Source of the DNA: Melioribacteraceae bacterium
GTDB lineage: Bacteria > Bacteroidota > Ignavibacteria > Ignavibacteriales > Melioribacteraceae
Reading direction: 5' to 3'
Assembly (NCBI GenBank): GCA_027030245.1
Contig: JALVFE010000036.1
Coordinates: 1 to 58,062 of the forward strand
Length of the DNA: 58,062 bases
Made by a program: the position numbers and the translations under genes. Every line of letters begins with the position of its first letter. The first letter of the stretch is position 1. Below, piece after piece: positions 7,186-15,075 of this stretch. Under the pieces are notes generated by a model. That model saw only the letters and a list, made by a program, of their open reading frames with translations, made no database searches and had not been told where the DNA came from.

Positions 7186-8105
7186 AAGATCCGGCAGCAT
7201 TATTATACATTGATGTTTGGTATAAAGCTACTACCGAAATGAGCGCAGAAGCGCGGGCCTATTATATGGATTTGATTTTACACCAATTCGATAAAAAAAG
7301 CCTACCTAACGACATCGAGGAACTGGCAAATATATGCAGAGTAAGAATAAGTGAGTTTCCAAAATTTAAGCAAGTGTTTGAGCAAGTGCTTAAGCAAAAG
7401 TTTAAGCTAACTCCAGAGGGACGCTTAGTAAATCCGTTTGCCAGCGAAATAATTCGCAAAAGAGAAGCTTATAAAGAAAAGCGGACTGTTTCGGGGCGCA
7501 TTGGTTACATAGTTAAGTTCGCAAAACGTGAATTACAGCTCAAAAAGAAAGAAATTGAACAATTAAAAAGGAATTTAGACACCGAAGAATTAATGAATTT
7601 GGATTTAAAAGATGAGCAAAATTTAAGCAAATGGTTAAGCAAGTGCTTAAGCAAAAATGGAAGCAACGCTAATAGCATACTAAATGGAAATGGAGATATA
7701 TATACCCATAATATTAGTATTACTAATAGTAAAGAAGAAATAGAATATAATAATTATCAAGAATTATTAAATGTTTGGAATTCTTTTGCTGAGAAGCATG
7801 GGTTGACTAAGGTTAATTTGCTAACTAAAGAAAGGAAAAGACATATTAAGGCGCGGTTAAAAGAGGAAAGTTTTAACTTGATAAATATTCTGAAAGCTGC
7901 AGAGTTGCAAGAATTCTTATTGGGGAACAATGATAGAGGTTGGACAATCGATTTCGATTGGATTGTTAGTTCAACTACAAATTACGTTAAAGTTTTAGAA
8001 GGGAAATATAGGAGTAAAAACAATGGTCAAAGAAAAGGAATTAGCAGAGAAGAACTTTACGAAATTGCAAAAGACATTGCAAACGATCCCGATCTCGCAG
8101 ACTGA
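7182..8105 (+). CDS. DUF1376-type phage replication initiator / replisome organizer
   Basis: The N-terminal 95 residues match the DUF1376-like pattern of phage replication proteins: LLYIDVWYKATTEMSAEARA, a segment with SLPNDIEELANICRV, then EGRLVNP and EIIRKREAY. Such proteins bind the phage origin and recruit the replicative helicase. Residues about 100-135 are charged and helical, and 140-185 are low in complexity, encoded by the second repeat cluster and the AT-rich stretch. The C-terminal part (about 190-290, LLNVWNSFAEKHGLTKVN) resembles the C-terminal domain of phage replisome organizers. The gene contains two clusters of tandem 12-bp repeats (7365-7412, 7622-7669), as expected when the origin lies within the initiator gene. 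Length is 307 residues, start ATG overlapping a short leader frame. Confidence 0.75.
   Translation: MKDPAALLYIDVWYKATTEMSAEARAYYMDLILHQFDKKSLPNDIEELANICRVRISEFPKFKQVFEQVLKQKFKLTPEGRLVNPFASEIIRKREAYKEKRTVSGRIGYIVKFAKRELQLKKKEIEQLKRNLDTEELMNLDLKDEQNLSKWLSKCLSKNGSNANSILNGNGDIYTHNISITNSKEEIEYNNYQELLNVWNSFAEKHGLTKVNLLTKERKRHIKARLKEESFNLINILKAAELQEFLLGNNDRGWTIDFDWIVSSTTNYVKVLEGKYRSKNNGQRKGISREELYEIAKDIANDPDLAD
7365..7412 (+). repeat. Iteron-like cluster 1: four tandem 12-bp units
   Basis: Units are TTTAAGCAAGTG, TTTGAGCAAGTG, CTTAAGCAAAAG and the degenerate TTTAAGCTAACT, back to back. They are read here as FKQV-FEQV-LKQK-FKLT, starting on a codon boundary. The same DNA units recur at 7622-7669 in another codon frame, so the DNA sequence rather than the peptide is conserved. 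This is the behaviour expected of binding sites for a replication initiator. Confidence 0.7.
7622..7669 (+). repeat. Iteron-like cluster 2: four tandem 12-bp units
   Basis: Units are TTTAAGCAAATG, GTTAAGCAAGTG, CTTAAGCAAAAA and the degenerate TGGAAGCAACGC. The codon frame is shifted relative to cluster 1, so the peptide is LSKW-LSKC-LSKN-GSN. Both clusters share the core TTAAGCAA and the 8-bp palindrome GCTTAAGC at the unit 2/3 junction. Confidence 0.7.
7670..7775. other. AT-rich stretch next to iterons, candidate origin unwinding region
   Basis: Directly after the second repeat cluster the coding sequence becomes extremely AT-rich (for example GATATATATACCCATAATAT near 7694-7713). Together with the two repeat clusters it has the layout of an initiator-gene-embedded origin, as in gene O of lambda: iterons followed by an easily melted region. 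This is inference from layout. Confidence 0.5.
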
Positions 8106-8580
8106 TACCAAGATTTCGATATATCGTGATAAATTGACAAAATCGGGGATTGCAAAGCAAATTGCGAAAATCCATTCTGCTTTTCCGGAAATGAATAAAA
8201 ACCAAATAAATATTTTGAAGGAACGGATTAAGGCGAATAATTTCACTGATAAACGATTTGAAGACGCGGTTAATTTTGTAATTGATAATTTCAAATACGG
8301 TAATATTCCGCACATAGCGGATTTTATCCGGTATGATCAAACTATAGACCTTTTCAGTTATAATGATCTTCTTGAAATGCACCAAAACAACAAAGACGTT
8401 TTCAAGATGGTTATTGCTATAGACGTTGGGCTTTCCGTACCAAAGTATGTTTGGAAATGGGACTATGAAAAATATCCGTTTTTTAAGAAATGGGAGATAA
8501 AAAAGGCCAAATCTTCGATTAAAACATATTCCGATAACGGAAAAACCGGAACCAAAATCTTTAGTATAGACGAAGAATAG
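8023..8580 (+). CDS. Replication-module protein of unknown function, possible helicase-loader partner
   Basis: This 185-residue protein is not recognised. It starts at an ATG with AGGAG at 8011-8015 and overlaps the end of the replication gene by 83 bp in another frame, which implies tight coupling. It contains a helical region with FPEMNKNQINILKERIKANN (about 54-73), then FVIDNFKYGNIPHIADFIRYD, and a tryptophan-rich end (YVWKWDYEKYPFFKKW). In phages the gene after a DUF1376 initiator often encodes a helicase or helicase loader, but there is no Walker motif here, so an ATPase is excluded. It may be an accessory replication factor. Confidence 0.6.
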   Translation: MVKEKELAEKNFTKLQKTLQTIPISQTDTKISIYRDKLTKSGIAKQIAKIHSAFPEMNKNQINILKERIKANNFTDKRFEDAVNFVIDNFKYGNIPHIADFIRYDQTIDLFSYNDLLEMHQNNKDVFKMVIAIDVGLSVPKYVWKWDYEKYPFFKKWEIKKAKSSIKTYSDNGKTGTKIFSIDEE

Positions 8581-8596
8581 AAAAAAGTAAAAGCAA

Positions 8597-9442
8597 ATGA
8601 AGATCGATGACAATATAGAACTTAAAGATTTACTCGATTCATTTGAAAAAGAGTTAGTCAGAAACTATAAAGAGGTTTTGTTGAAGCTAAAAATTGAAAT
8701 TGGAAAAATGTTTGAAAAATACGGTGATGATGTTGATTACACTAAAATGGTAATGTACCACCGGCTAAGCAACTTGGAATCTCAGATTTTTGAAAAAATC
8801 AAAAAGTTAACTAACGAAAACAAGAAAAATGTTGAAAATGCAATTCATAGTTCTTTTAGGCAATCTTATGAAGGCGCCATAACAAAAATAAATGAATCGG
8901 TTCCGCAAATAAATATCGCATTCGGTTTATTAGATGAGGAAACAATCAAAGCTGCTTTATTAAATCCCTTGGAGAAAATAAAATGGCCGGAAAGGATAAA
9001 TAAAAGCTCTCAAAAATATGCTTATGATCTAAAACAAACTTTAACGCAAGGTTTAATGCAGGGTCATGGTTACGGGAAAATGGCTAAAGAATTTACAAGA
9101 ATATCGGAAATGGATGCATCCAGGGTATTAAGAATAATGCGTACTGAGGGGCATAGAGCACAAACAATTGGTAAACTTAAGGCTTTAGACCGGTTGGATG
9201 AAGCCGCAGCCCAATTAGGATTAAGAACAAAAAGAATTTGGGTATCTGCTAATGATGATCGTACGAGGGATTCACATAAAGAAATGAACGGCAAAGCAGC
9301 TGATGAAAACGGGTACTTTACACTACCTTCCGGAGTTACGACAGCCGGCCCGGGATTAAGCGGTGTAGCGGAAGAAGATATTAATTGCCGTTGTAGAGTA
9401 ATTTCCGAAATAGAAGGAATTAACGAATTAAACAACAAATAA
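8597..9442 (+). CDS. MuF-like minor head / head morphogenesis protein
   Basis: The C-terminal part matches the Mu gpF / SPP1 gp7 family (Phage_Mu_F): RIMRTEGHRAQTIGKL at about 175-190, KRIWVSANDDRTRDSHKEMNG at about 212-232, and EEDINCRCRVIS near the end. These proteins sit inside the capsid near the portal and are ejected with or assist DNA. The N-terminal 140 residues are helical. There is no extra toxin domain of the kind seen in polymorphic MuF toxins, and the length of 281 is short but complete. No portal, terminase or capsid gene precedes it, which is odd since this gene normally lies directly after the portal. Confidence 0.85.
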   Translation: MKIDDNIELKDLLDSFEKELVRNYKEVLLKLKIEIGKMFEKYGDDVDYTKMVMYHRLSNLESQIFEKIKKLTNENKKNVENAIHSSFRQSYEGAITKINESVPQINIAFGLLDEETIKAALLNPLEKIKWPERINKSSQKYAYDLKQTLTQGLMQGHGYGKMAKEFTRISEMDASRVLRIMRTEGHRAQTIGKLKALDRLDEAAAQLGLRTKRIWVSANDDRTRDSHKEMNGKAADENGYFTLPSGVTTAGPGLSGVAEEDINCRCRVISEIEGINELNNK

Positions 9443-9455
9443 AAAGTGCAAAAAA

Positions 9456-9698
9456 ATGCAAAATAAAAATGAACTTTATTCGCCTATGCTCTTAAATGCA
9501 AACACAAACGAATTGGAAAATCAATATAAAGAATTCAAAGAATTAGTAGAAACAGCAAAAGTTTTAAGTAATGATAAGGCTATGAATTCATTACTAAGCA
9601 ACATTGAATTAAGTATGGCACGGATGCATTTTACTTACGTTGATGTTTTGGCAAAATTCATTAAAGAAATTTTAATAGCACATTCAAATAATAATTAG
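9456..9698 (+). CDS. Small helical element protein, 80 aa
   Basis: I do not recognise it. The 80-residue protein starts with an ATG 13 nt after the MuF gene and is predicted to be almost entirely helical (LENQYKEFKELVETAKVL, IELSMARMHFTYVDVLAKF). It is the only gene between the MuF-like protein and the tape-measure protein, a place where a complete phage would have capsid, connector and tail-tube genes. The next gene follows after 13 bp with a good ribosome binding site. It may be a structural or chaperone protein. Confidence 0.55.
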   Translation: MQNKNELYSPMLLNANTNELENQYKEFKELVETAKVLSNDKAMNSLLSNIELSMARMHFTYVDVLAKFIKEILIAHSNNN

Positions 9699-9711
9699 GA
9701 GGTTTAGAGAA

Positions 9712-11430
9712 ATGCCTGGAAAGGACAAACTTGCTGACATATATGTTGAGATAGATGCGCGGACAGAAAAACTTGATCGGGAAATTAACCGGCTGAAAAA
9801 TAAGATCGATAAAGACGCTCAAAAAATGGGAAAAACTTTTAGCCAAGGATTCGGAAAAGCAATTGCATTTGCCGGCGGAGCAATCTTAATTAACAAATTT
9901 ATTAACTTCACAAAAAAATCAATTGAATTATATTTTAAGCAAGAAGCTGCAGAAAAACGTCTAACAATTGCATATCGTAAAAATGCACAGGCTTTAATTG
10001 ATTACGCAGCTGCTTTACAGCAAAAAACCGCTTATGGAGATGAGGACATAATTGAAGCCGAAGCGTTAATAGCTGCGTTTATTAGAGAGGAAGATTCAAT
10101 TAAGAAGCTAACAAAAGCTACACTTGATTTAGCCGCTGCAAAGGGTATGGATTTAAAAACTGCTGCAGATTTACTGACTAAATCTGTTGCAAGTGGAACC
10201 AATGCTTTGTCGCGTTATGGTCTTGAGATTAAGGGTGCCGCGGGCTCGGCCGAAAGATTAGAAAGCGCAGTCAAAGCAGTTAACGATGCGTTCGGCGGGC
10301 AGGCAGCTGCGCAATTAGATACGTATGCCGGAAAAGTCCAAGCAATTTCAAATGCTTGGGGTGATTTACGGGAGAAATTTGGACGTTTTTCAACAAAAAC
10401 AATTTTTGCTGCATTGCAAACACTATTCTCCGGCAGAGAGGGGACGCTTGCTTTTGCTTCTCAGCTTACTTCTAATGAAATTGCCGAAAGAGCAAAAAAA
10501 ATTGCCGATCAAGTTAAGCAAGAATACGGCGTTAGTATGCCCAATGCTCTTAAAAAAACTATTGTTTCGGTAAAAACTTTAGAAGATGAAATAAAAAAAT
10601 TAGAAGAACGCTTAAAAAATATAAGCATTTATGATACTGCAACGCGCGATAAATTGTTGGCTCTTATTGGTTCCAAACAACAAATAATTCAAAGTTTCCT
10701 TCATCCTAAACAACCGGTGCCATATACAAATTTTGATGACGTTGGCAATAAACCGGTTGAGCCGAAATTCCCAAACATTGTACCCAAAAAACTTCCATTT
10801 GTTACACCTAATTATTATCAACCGGTCGACATAGCAACTTTGCTGGTTTTGCAATGGATAAGAGAATCTGACATCAAGCAACAAACACTGTTTAACAAAA
10901 TGATTAATAATGCTAGCAGACTTGGCAATGCTCTCGAAGATGCCTTTTCCGGACACGGACAAACATTGGTAAGTTATATGAATCAGGCTTTACAAATTGC
11001 GTTGAATATTGCAGATGCTATACACAAAAGCACAGGTTCGATCGGCGATATTTTGGGTATTATTGCTTCTGTCATCCCTGGCTTTGGTTTAATTAATAAA
11101 ATTGCGGGTGGTGGTCGTGCAATCGGGGGTGCGGTTTATACGGATAAGGTTTACACGGTTGGTGAGCGCGGGCCGGAGTTATTTATCCCAAATACACCTG
11201 GTATTGTAGTGCCGAATTCGGCAATTACTACCGGAGCTTCCGGCGGGGATATAAATCGCTCACTTCAAAGAGTAATTAAAAGCATTCAAGCGATGAACTT
11301 AAATATGGATGAAAAATTACACGCATTGGTAAATGCAACAGTGAGTAGGGAATTGAAAACAAAACTTCAAGGATCAGATATAGTCATCAGCGAAAAAAGG
11401 GCTTCAAGAATTATGCGAAGGTATCAATAA
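9712..11430 (+). CDS. Phage tail tape-measure protein (short)
   Basis: A tape-measure protein determines tail length and is ejected with the DNA. This 572-residue protein begins at an ATG behind AGGAGG (9699-9704). Residues 1-45 are a charged coiled coil (ARTEKLDREINRLKNKID), followed by hydrophobic and alanine-rich helical segments (about 45-70 and 75-220). A hydrophobic region (IGDILGIIASVIPGFGLINK) lies near residue 445-463. Then comes the glycine-rich element GGGRAIGGAV...VGERGPELFIP (about 464-492), which is highly typical of tail tape-measure proteins, with PNSAI after it. It is short compared with most family members (often 700-1500 residues). No tail tube, assembly chaperone or baseplate genes accompany it. 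Confidence 0.85.
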   Translation: MPGKDKLADIYVEIDARTEKLDREINRLKNKIDKDAQKMGKTFSQGFGKAIAFAGGAILINKFINFTKKSIELYFKQEAAEKRLTIAYRKNAQALIDYAAALQQKTAYGDEDIIEAEALIAAFIREEDSIKKLTKATLDLAAAKGMDLKTAADLLTKSVASGTNALSRYGLEIKGAAGSAERLESAVKAVNDAFGGQAAAQLDTYAGKVQAISNAWGDLREKFGRFSTKTIFAALQTLFSGREGTLAFASQLTSNEIAERAKKIADQVKQEYGVSMPNALKKTIVSVKTLEDEIKKLEERLKNISIYDTATRDKLLALIGSKQQIIQSFLHPKQPVPYTNFDDVGNKPVEPKFPNIVPKKLPFVTPNYYQPVDIATLLVLQWIRESDIKQQTLFNKMINNASRLGNALEDAFSGHGQTLVSYMNQALQIALNIADAIHKSTGSIGDILGIIASVIPGFGLINKIAGGGRAIGGAVYTDKVYTVGERGPELFIPNTPGIVVPNSAITTGASGGDINRSLQRVIKSIQAMNLNMDEKLHALVNATVSRELKTKLQGSDIVISEKRASRIMRRYQ

Positions 11431-11492
11431 TTAAACATAAAATATAAATTTGATGATATAAAAGGCGATTTTTTCAAGCTATTTTCTTGTAA

Positions 11493-11502
11493 CTATCGAT
11501 AG
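11493..11502. promoter_or_regulatory. 10-bp palindrome upstream of the three small genes
   Basis: CTATCGATAG is a perfect palindrome about 24 bp before the start codon at 11526, in the 95-bp gap after the tape-measure gene. The gap could hold a promoter for the downstream trio; the palindrome may be an operator. Single copy, weak evidence. Confidence 0.2.
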
Positions 11503-11525
11503 TCTATTAAGTTATCGCAATCTAT

Positions 11526-11762
11526 ATGAAAACGAAAGACACATTAAAAGAAAAACCTAAAAGGGTTAGTAATATTCGCGCGGCAAGGCGATTAATGGCA
11601 AGGTTGATTTATGATTTGCAACGGGAAAATATAACCAGTGAAAAAGCAAAAACATTAGCTTATCTTTTGATTAAATATTCTGAATTATTCAAAGTCGAAA
11701 AATTGGAAGAACTTGAAAACCGGTTAAAAAGAATTGAGGAAAAAATTGATGAAAAATCTTAA
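11526..11762 (+). CDS. Small basic element protein with C-terminal coiled coil, 78 aa
   Basis: I do not recognise it. The 78-residue protein has a basic N-terminus (LKEKPKRVSNIRAARRLMAR) that could contact nucleic acid. Its C-terminal coiled coil (ELENRLKRIEEKIDE) resembles the N-terminal motifs of the next two proteins. It overlaps the following gene by 14 bp. No good Shine-Dalgarno precedes the ATG, but the reading frame is well placed at the head of a compact three-gene block. Confidence 0.5.
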   Translation: MKTKDTLKEKPKRVSNIRAARRLMARLIYDLQRENITSEKAKTLAYLLIKYSELFKVEKLEELENRLKRIEEKIDEKS

Positions 11763-12099
11763 TAATAGAATTTCAAAAATTGAAGAAAAGTTATCCATTT
11801 CTAATTTTACTTATTCTGATGAGATGTTGAAAAAATTAATGAAACTATTAACGGAAAATGAGCTTAATGATATTAAGAACGCTAGGACGACAAAGGAGCA
11901 AAAACTTTTAATTTCGCTTTTTGTTAAAAAATATGAACATGAGCTAATACAAGTTCGCTTATCAAAAAGGGATGTTAAGGAAATAAAGTTGTTAAATTCA
12001 TACTCTAATGAAGAACTCAAACAAATGGTAGCCGGTACCAATTTGGGTGAGACTTTGTGGGACGATTTTTTTAATAAAATTGAAATGGCGATCCAATGA
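11749..12099 (+). CDS. Small element protein with N-terminal coiled-coil motif, 116 aa
   Basis: I do not recognise it. The chosen ATG at 11749 has GAGG 10 nt upstream; another in-frame ATG at 11734 would add five residues. The N-terminus NLNNRISKIEEKLSI (residues 3-17) is similar to those of its neighbours. The rest is helical and charged, with LTENELNDIKNARTTKEQ and a tryptophan-containing end (GETLWDDFFNKIEMAIQ). Its stop overlaps the start of the next gene (ATGA). Confidence 0.5.
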   Translation: MKNLNNRISKIEEKLSISNFTYSDEMLKKLMKLLTENELNDIKNARTTKEQKLLISLFVKKYEHELIQVRLSKRDVKEIKLLNSYSNEELKQMVAGTNLGETLWDDFFNKIEMAIQ

Positions 12100-12329
12100 G
12101 AAATTTATTCAATAGAGTAGAAAAAATAGAATCAAAATTGCGTGTTAATGCTCAACTGCCGGAAATAATTTTTTTTGAAGTGATTGAAAATTCATCAGCG
12201 GAAATTAAGACCGGTTATAAAGCAATCGCTACCGGAAACGGTGATTATGATCTTTTTGAAAACGGCGAAAAATTAAATCCTAAAGATTTAAGGAAGTCTG
12301 TGATTTTTATTGAGGATATAACGGAGTAA
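12096..12329 (+). CDS. Small element protein, 77 aa, coiled coil plus beta-rich C-terminus
   Basis: I do not recognise it. It starts inside the stop of the preceding gene (ATGA). Residues 2-16 (RNLFNRVEKIESKLRV) repeat the short coiled-coil motif of the two previous proteins, while residues 20-77 look beta-rich (EIIFFEVIENSS, GYKAIATGNGDYDLFENGEKL). It is the last rightward gene of the element and ends two bases before the convergent HTH gene. Confidence 0.5.
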   Translation: MRNLFNRVEKIESKLRVNAQLPEIIFFEVIENSSAEIKTGYKAIATGNGDYDLFENGEKLNPKDLRKSVIFIEDITE

Positions 12330-12330
12330 T

Positions 12331-12579
12331 TTATTTCAGTTTTTTTTTGTTATAAATTATATGCTGCACAGTTTTTTCCGCTATGTAAAATTCTTCGGCC
12401 ACTTTCTCTCTTGCAGTTTTAGGTTTCATCCCTTTTATTACGTATTCATGGTAGGTTAATTCTACTTCGAAATATCTCAACGAATCTTTATTAATCAAAT
12501 TATTTTTTATGCATGCATCGAGCAAACTTTTTGTGAGTTGGATTAATCTTAATGAAAATTTAATACTGTTTTGAAACAT
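12331..12579 (-). CDS. Small putative HTH DNA-binding protein at the right end of the element
   Basis: This 82-residue protein is the only leftward gene in the element and starts about 110 bp from attR. The C-terminal part, KGMKPKTAREKVAEEFYIAEKTVQHIIYNKKK, fits a helix-turn-helix: a helix, a turn and a recognition helix (IAEKTVQHIIY) followed by basic residues. It could be a small regulator of the element or resemble the DNA-binding domain of a small terminase-type protein. There is no closer family recognition. The opposing orientation next to the att site suggests independent control. Confidence 0.55.
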   Translation of the reverse strand: MFQNSIKFSLRLIQLTKSLLDACIKNNLINKDSLRYFEVELTYHEYVIKGMKPKTAREKVAEEFYIAEKTVQHIIYNKKKLK

Positions 12580-12687
12580 AAAAAACTTATTAAAGTTATT
12601 CGAAATGTAATAAAAAAATAGCTTTCAGAAGTAAGTGTTGTGTAGATTTAATGAAGAAGATTTGTAAGTTATTGTTTTATAATACAT

Positions 12688-12778
<91 letters not shown>

Positions 12779-13084
12779 GAAAAAATAATTGTGGGAATTT
12801 TATTAGCTTATCTGCTCTTGTGCTATTTTGTTCAGAAAGTTTCCCGGGAACTTAACGGCACGAGCATTCAACAATTACAGAACAACAAAATTTGAATCCA
12901 AAATATATGAATATATCTTATAACTTCAAACAGTTTTACAACTTTCAGGTGCAAATGTTCGCTTTTCAAGGTTGAAAAACCGGATGTAAAAATTCCCGGA
13001 GTTTTTCCGTTATACTGAAACTGTTCACTCAATTATAAATTGTAATTTTGTTTATCTTTACAGCCGGAATCATAAAATCACACA
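12779..13084. other. Non-coding gap between tRNA-Ser and rqcH
   Basis: About 300 bp without a credible gene. It must contain the promoter of the leftward tRNA gene and of the rightward rqcH operon, but no motif stands out strongly enough to call. TCCCGGGAA (12841-12849) is a near-palindrome of unknown meaning. No repeat or RNA structure is evident. Confidence 0.4.
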
Positions 13085-14716
13085 ATGTTAAAAAGTTATT
13101 TTTACATAAAAAGAAGTCTTGCCGAACTCCGCCCCAAGCTTTTATCCGGAAAAATTTTTGAAATTTTTACTCAAGAAAAAGATACGGTGTTTTTTCACGT
13201 GCCTGACGATTCATACGGTTTTGCGCATTTGATAATATCGGTTAATCCGCAATTGTCTTTTTTGCAATATAAAAAGGAATTTCACAAAGCGAAAAAAAAC
13301 GTAACGTCGTTTCTCAACGAACTTCTCCCGCTGAAAATTGATGATATTCTGATTGCCGAAAAAGACAGAATCGCATTGATTCTAACAGAAGAAATAGAAA
13401 TCTACGTTTTATTCCACGGTTCGAAATCGAATGTAATTTTCATGAATAAAAACGGCAGCATGGTTTTATCTTTTAAAAAGATTAAAAATCCGGAAACCGT
13501 AACGAAAGAAATCCGGGAAAATGTTTTTATCAATCCGGAAGAACATTACGATAATCTCGCGGATTTGAAAATAGATTCGGTTGAAGAATTAAAAAAAGTG
13601 AGAGACGAATTTCCAAACATCTCAAAAGAAATTCTGGAAGAAGTTTCTTACCGGTACGAAGGCTCGGGTAAACAAATAAACTATTTATTGGACGAAATTT
13701 TACGGGAAATTGAAACCGGAAAAATTGTAACGGGCTACTCGGAAAAAGAAGCCAAAATAAAAATGCTGCCCGCAAACTTTCGCAAAGCTTCCGAACTAAC
13801 CGCAGTGCAAACCGCAAACAGTTTCAATGATGCTTTGCATAATTATTTATCTTTGCACTACAAATTTTTAAGAACTTTAACGCTGAAAAAAGAAATCGGG
13901 AAATATCTCGATAGGGAACTTGACCGGTTGGCAAATAAATTGAATAAGCTGAAAGGTAGAATTGAATTAGGCTCCCGGGAAAATGAGTATAATAAATTCG
14001 GAACCTTACTGCTTAACAACCGGCATCTGTTTAAAAAAGGAATGAAAGAAATTGAACTGGAAGATTATGAAAGCGGGAGTAAATTATTAATCAAATTGGA
14101 CGAAAAGCTTTCGCCGCAAGCCAATATTGAAAAATATTTCGAAAAGTCCCGGGACGAAAAAATTAATTTCGCCAAATCAATTGAATTGTTCGATACAACG
14201 GAAAAACGTTTTACGGAGCTTAAAGAGATAAAGAAGAAGTTAGAAGATACGGATGATCCGGAAGAACTGAGCGCTCTTAAAGAAAAATTAAAAATTAATG
14301 GAAAAGAAAAGGTGAATAAATCGGAAAATAAATTTAAATTTCGTAGGTTTTTAATTGAGAATAAATATCAAGTTTTCGTTGGCAAGGATAGTAAGTCGAA
14401 TGATTATCTTTCGATCAAATTTGCTAAGCAAAACGACTACTGGTTTCACGCACGCGGATTAGCCGGTTCGCACGTTGTGTTGCGGGTCGATAATCCGAAA
14501 GAAGGTGTTCCTAAAAGTATTTTAAAAAAAGCCGCTTCCATCGCCGCATATTTCAGTAAAGGTAAAACAGCCGGCGTTACTCCGGTATCATACACGTTGG
14601 CAAAGTACGTTTATAAAAAGAAAGGAATGGAACCGGGCAAAGTAATGATTTCCAAGGAGAAAGTGTTGCTTGTTAAACCGGAAATTCCAGGAGATTGTGA
14701 GCAGATAAATGAATAA
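13085..14716 (+). CDS. rqcH: RqcH / NFACT family ribosome quality-control protein
   Basis: Bacterial NEMF homologues bind 50S subunits carrying stalled peptidyl-tRNA and recruit tRNA-Ala to add C-terminal alanine tails, marking the peptide for degradation. The protein has the NFACT-N domain (1-about 200), with the Asp-Arg pair at residues 94-95 (EKDRIAL) that corresponds to the DR motif needed for tailing. A helical coiled-coil middle (about 200-400) follows, then the NFACT-R RNA-binding domain (about 410-535) with YWFHARGLAGSHVVLR. At 543 residues it is of normal family length. It heads a tightly packed rightward operon and overlaps the next gene by 8 bp. Older annotations call it fibronectin-binding protein A. 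Confidence 0.92.
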   Translation: MLKSYFYIKRSLAELRPKLLSGKIFEIFTQEKDTVFFHVPDDSYGFAHLIISVNPQLSFLQYKKEFHKAKKNVTSFLNELLPLKIDDILIAEKDRIALILTEEIEIYVLFHGSKSNVIFMNKNGSMVLSFKKIKNPETVTKEIRENVFINPEEHYDNLADLKIDSVEELKKVRDEFPNISKEILEEVSYRYEGSGKQINYLLDEILREIETGKIVTGYSEKEAKIKMLPANFRKASELTAVQTANSFNDALHNYLSLHYKFLRTLTLKKEIGKYLDRELDRLANKLNKLKGRIELGSRENEYNKFGTLLLNNRHLFKKGMKEIELEDYESGSKLLIKLDEKLSPQANIEKYFEKSRDEKINFAKSIELFDTTEKRFTELKEIKKKLEDTDDPEELSALKEKLKINGKEKVNKSENKFKFRRFLIENKYQVFVGKDSKSNDYLSIKFAKQNDYWFHARGLAGSHVVLRVDNPKEGVPKSILKKAASIAAYFSKGKTAGVTPVSYTLAKYVYKKKGMEPGKVMISKEKVLLVKPEIPGDCEQINE

Positions 14717-15071
14717 TCAAAATATTAACAAGACGAAAGTCCTTTTTGCACAAGGCGAAAATGAATTGGCAAGAGCGAAAAGTTTTGCTGCCGGGAACGA
14801 CGACGGTAAAGCAAGAACAAGCGCAAGACGCGCCGCCGGTTTTTATTTGGAAGGCTTGTTGCTCTTAAATCAAAAAGATTTTTACGGGAAAAGTTTTATG
14901 AGCTTTTTGCGCGGACTTACAGTTGATAACGACGTCCCCGTACAAGTTAAAAACTCCGCCGGAATTTTGGTAAATAAACCTAATGGACTTAACGGCGAAG
15001 CGGCAATATCGCATGCGGAAATAATTATTGAGTATTGTAAATCGGAATTTAATAAGTTAGCCGGAAATTGA
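14709..15071 (+). CDS. Small helical protein, HEPN-like, unknown
   Basis: The 120-residue protein is all-helical with SARRAAGFYLEGLLLL (about 38-53), a segment reminiscent of HEPN-type helical proteins, but the RxxxxH catalytic motif of HEPN ribonucleases is not evident. No confident family can be named. It overlaps the end of rqcH by 8 bp and precedes the rhodanese gene by 4 bp, so it is cotranscribed with both. It may be a partner in the quality-control or downstream envelope functions; this is only positional. Confidence 0.6.
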   Translation: MNNQNINKTKVLFAQGENELARAKSFAAGNDDGKARTSARRAAGFYLEGLLLLNQKDFYGKSFMSFLRGLTVDNDVPVQVKNSAGILVNKPNGLNGEAAISHAEIIIEYCKSEFNKLAGN

Positions 15072-15075
15072 TTTT

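Noticed and set aside
8041-8613. Antisense open frame of 190 codons
   Set aside because: It lies opposite two well-supported phage-type genes, has biased aromatic content typical of a shadow frame and no ribosome binding site.
8597-9442. MuF protein as a polymorphic toxin
   Set aside because: The protein ends shortly after the MuF domain and has no additional C-terminal toxin domain or adjacent immunity gene.
14709-15071. HEPN ribonuclease toxin
   Set aside because: The RxxxxH catalytic motif is not seen and there is no paired antitoxin gene; the gene is embedded in a housekeeping operon.
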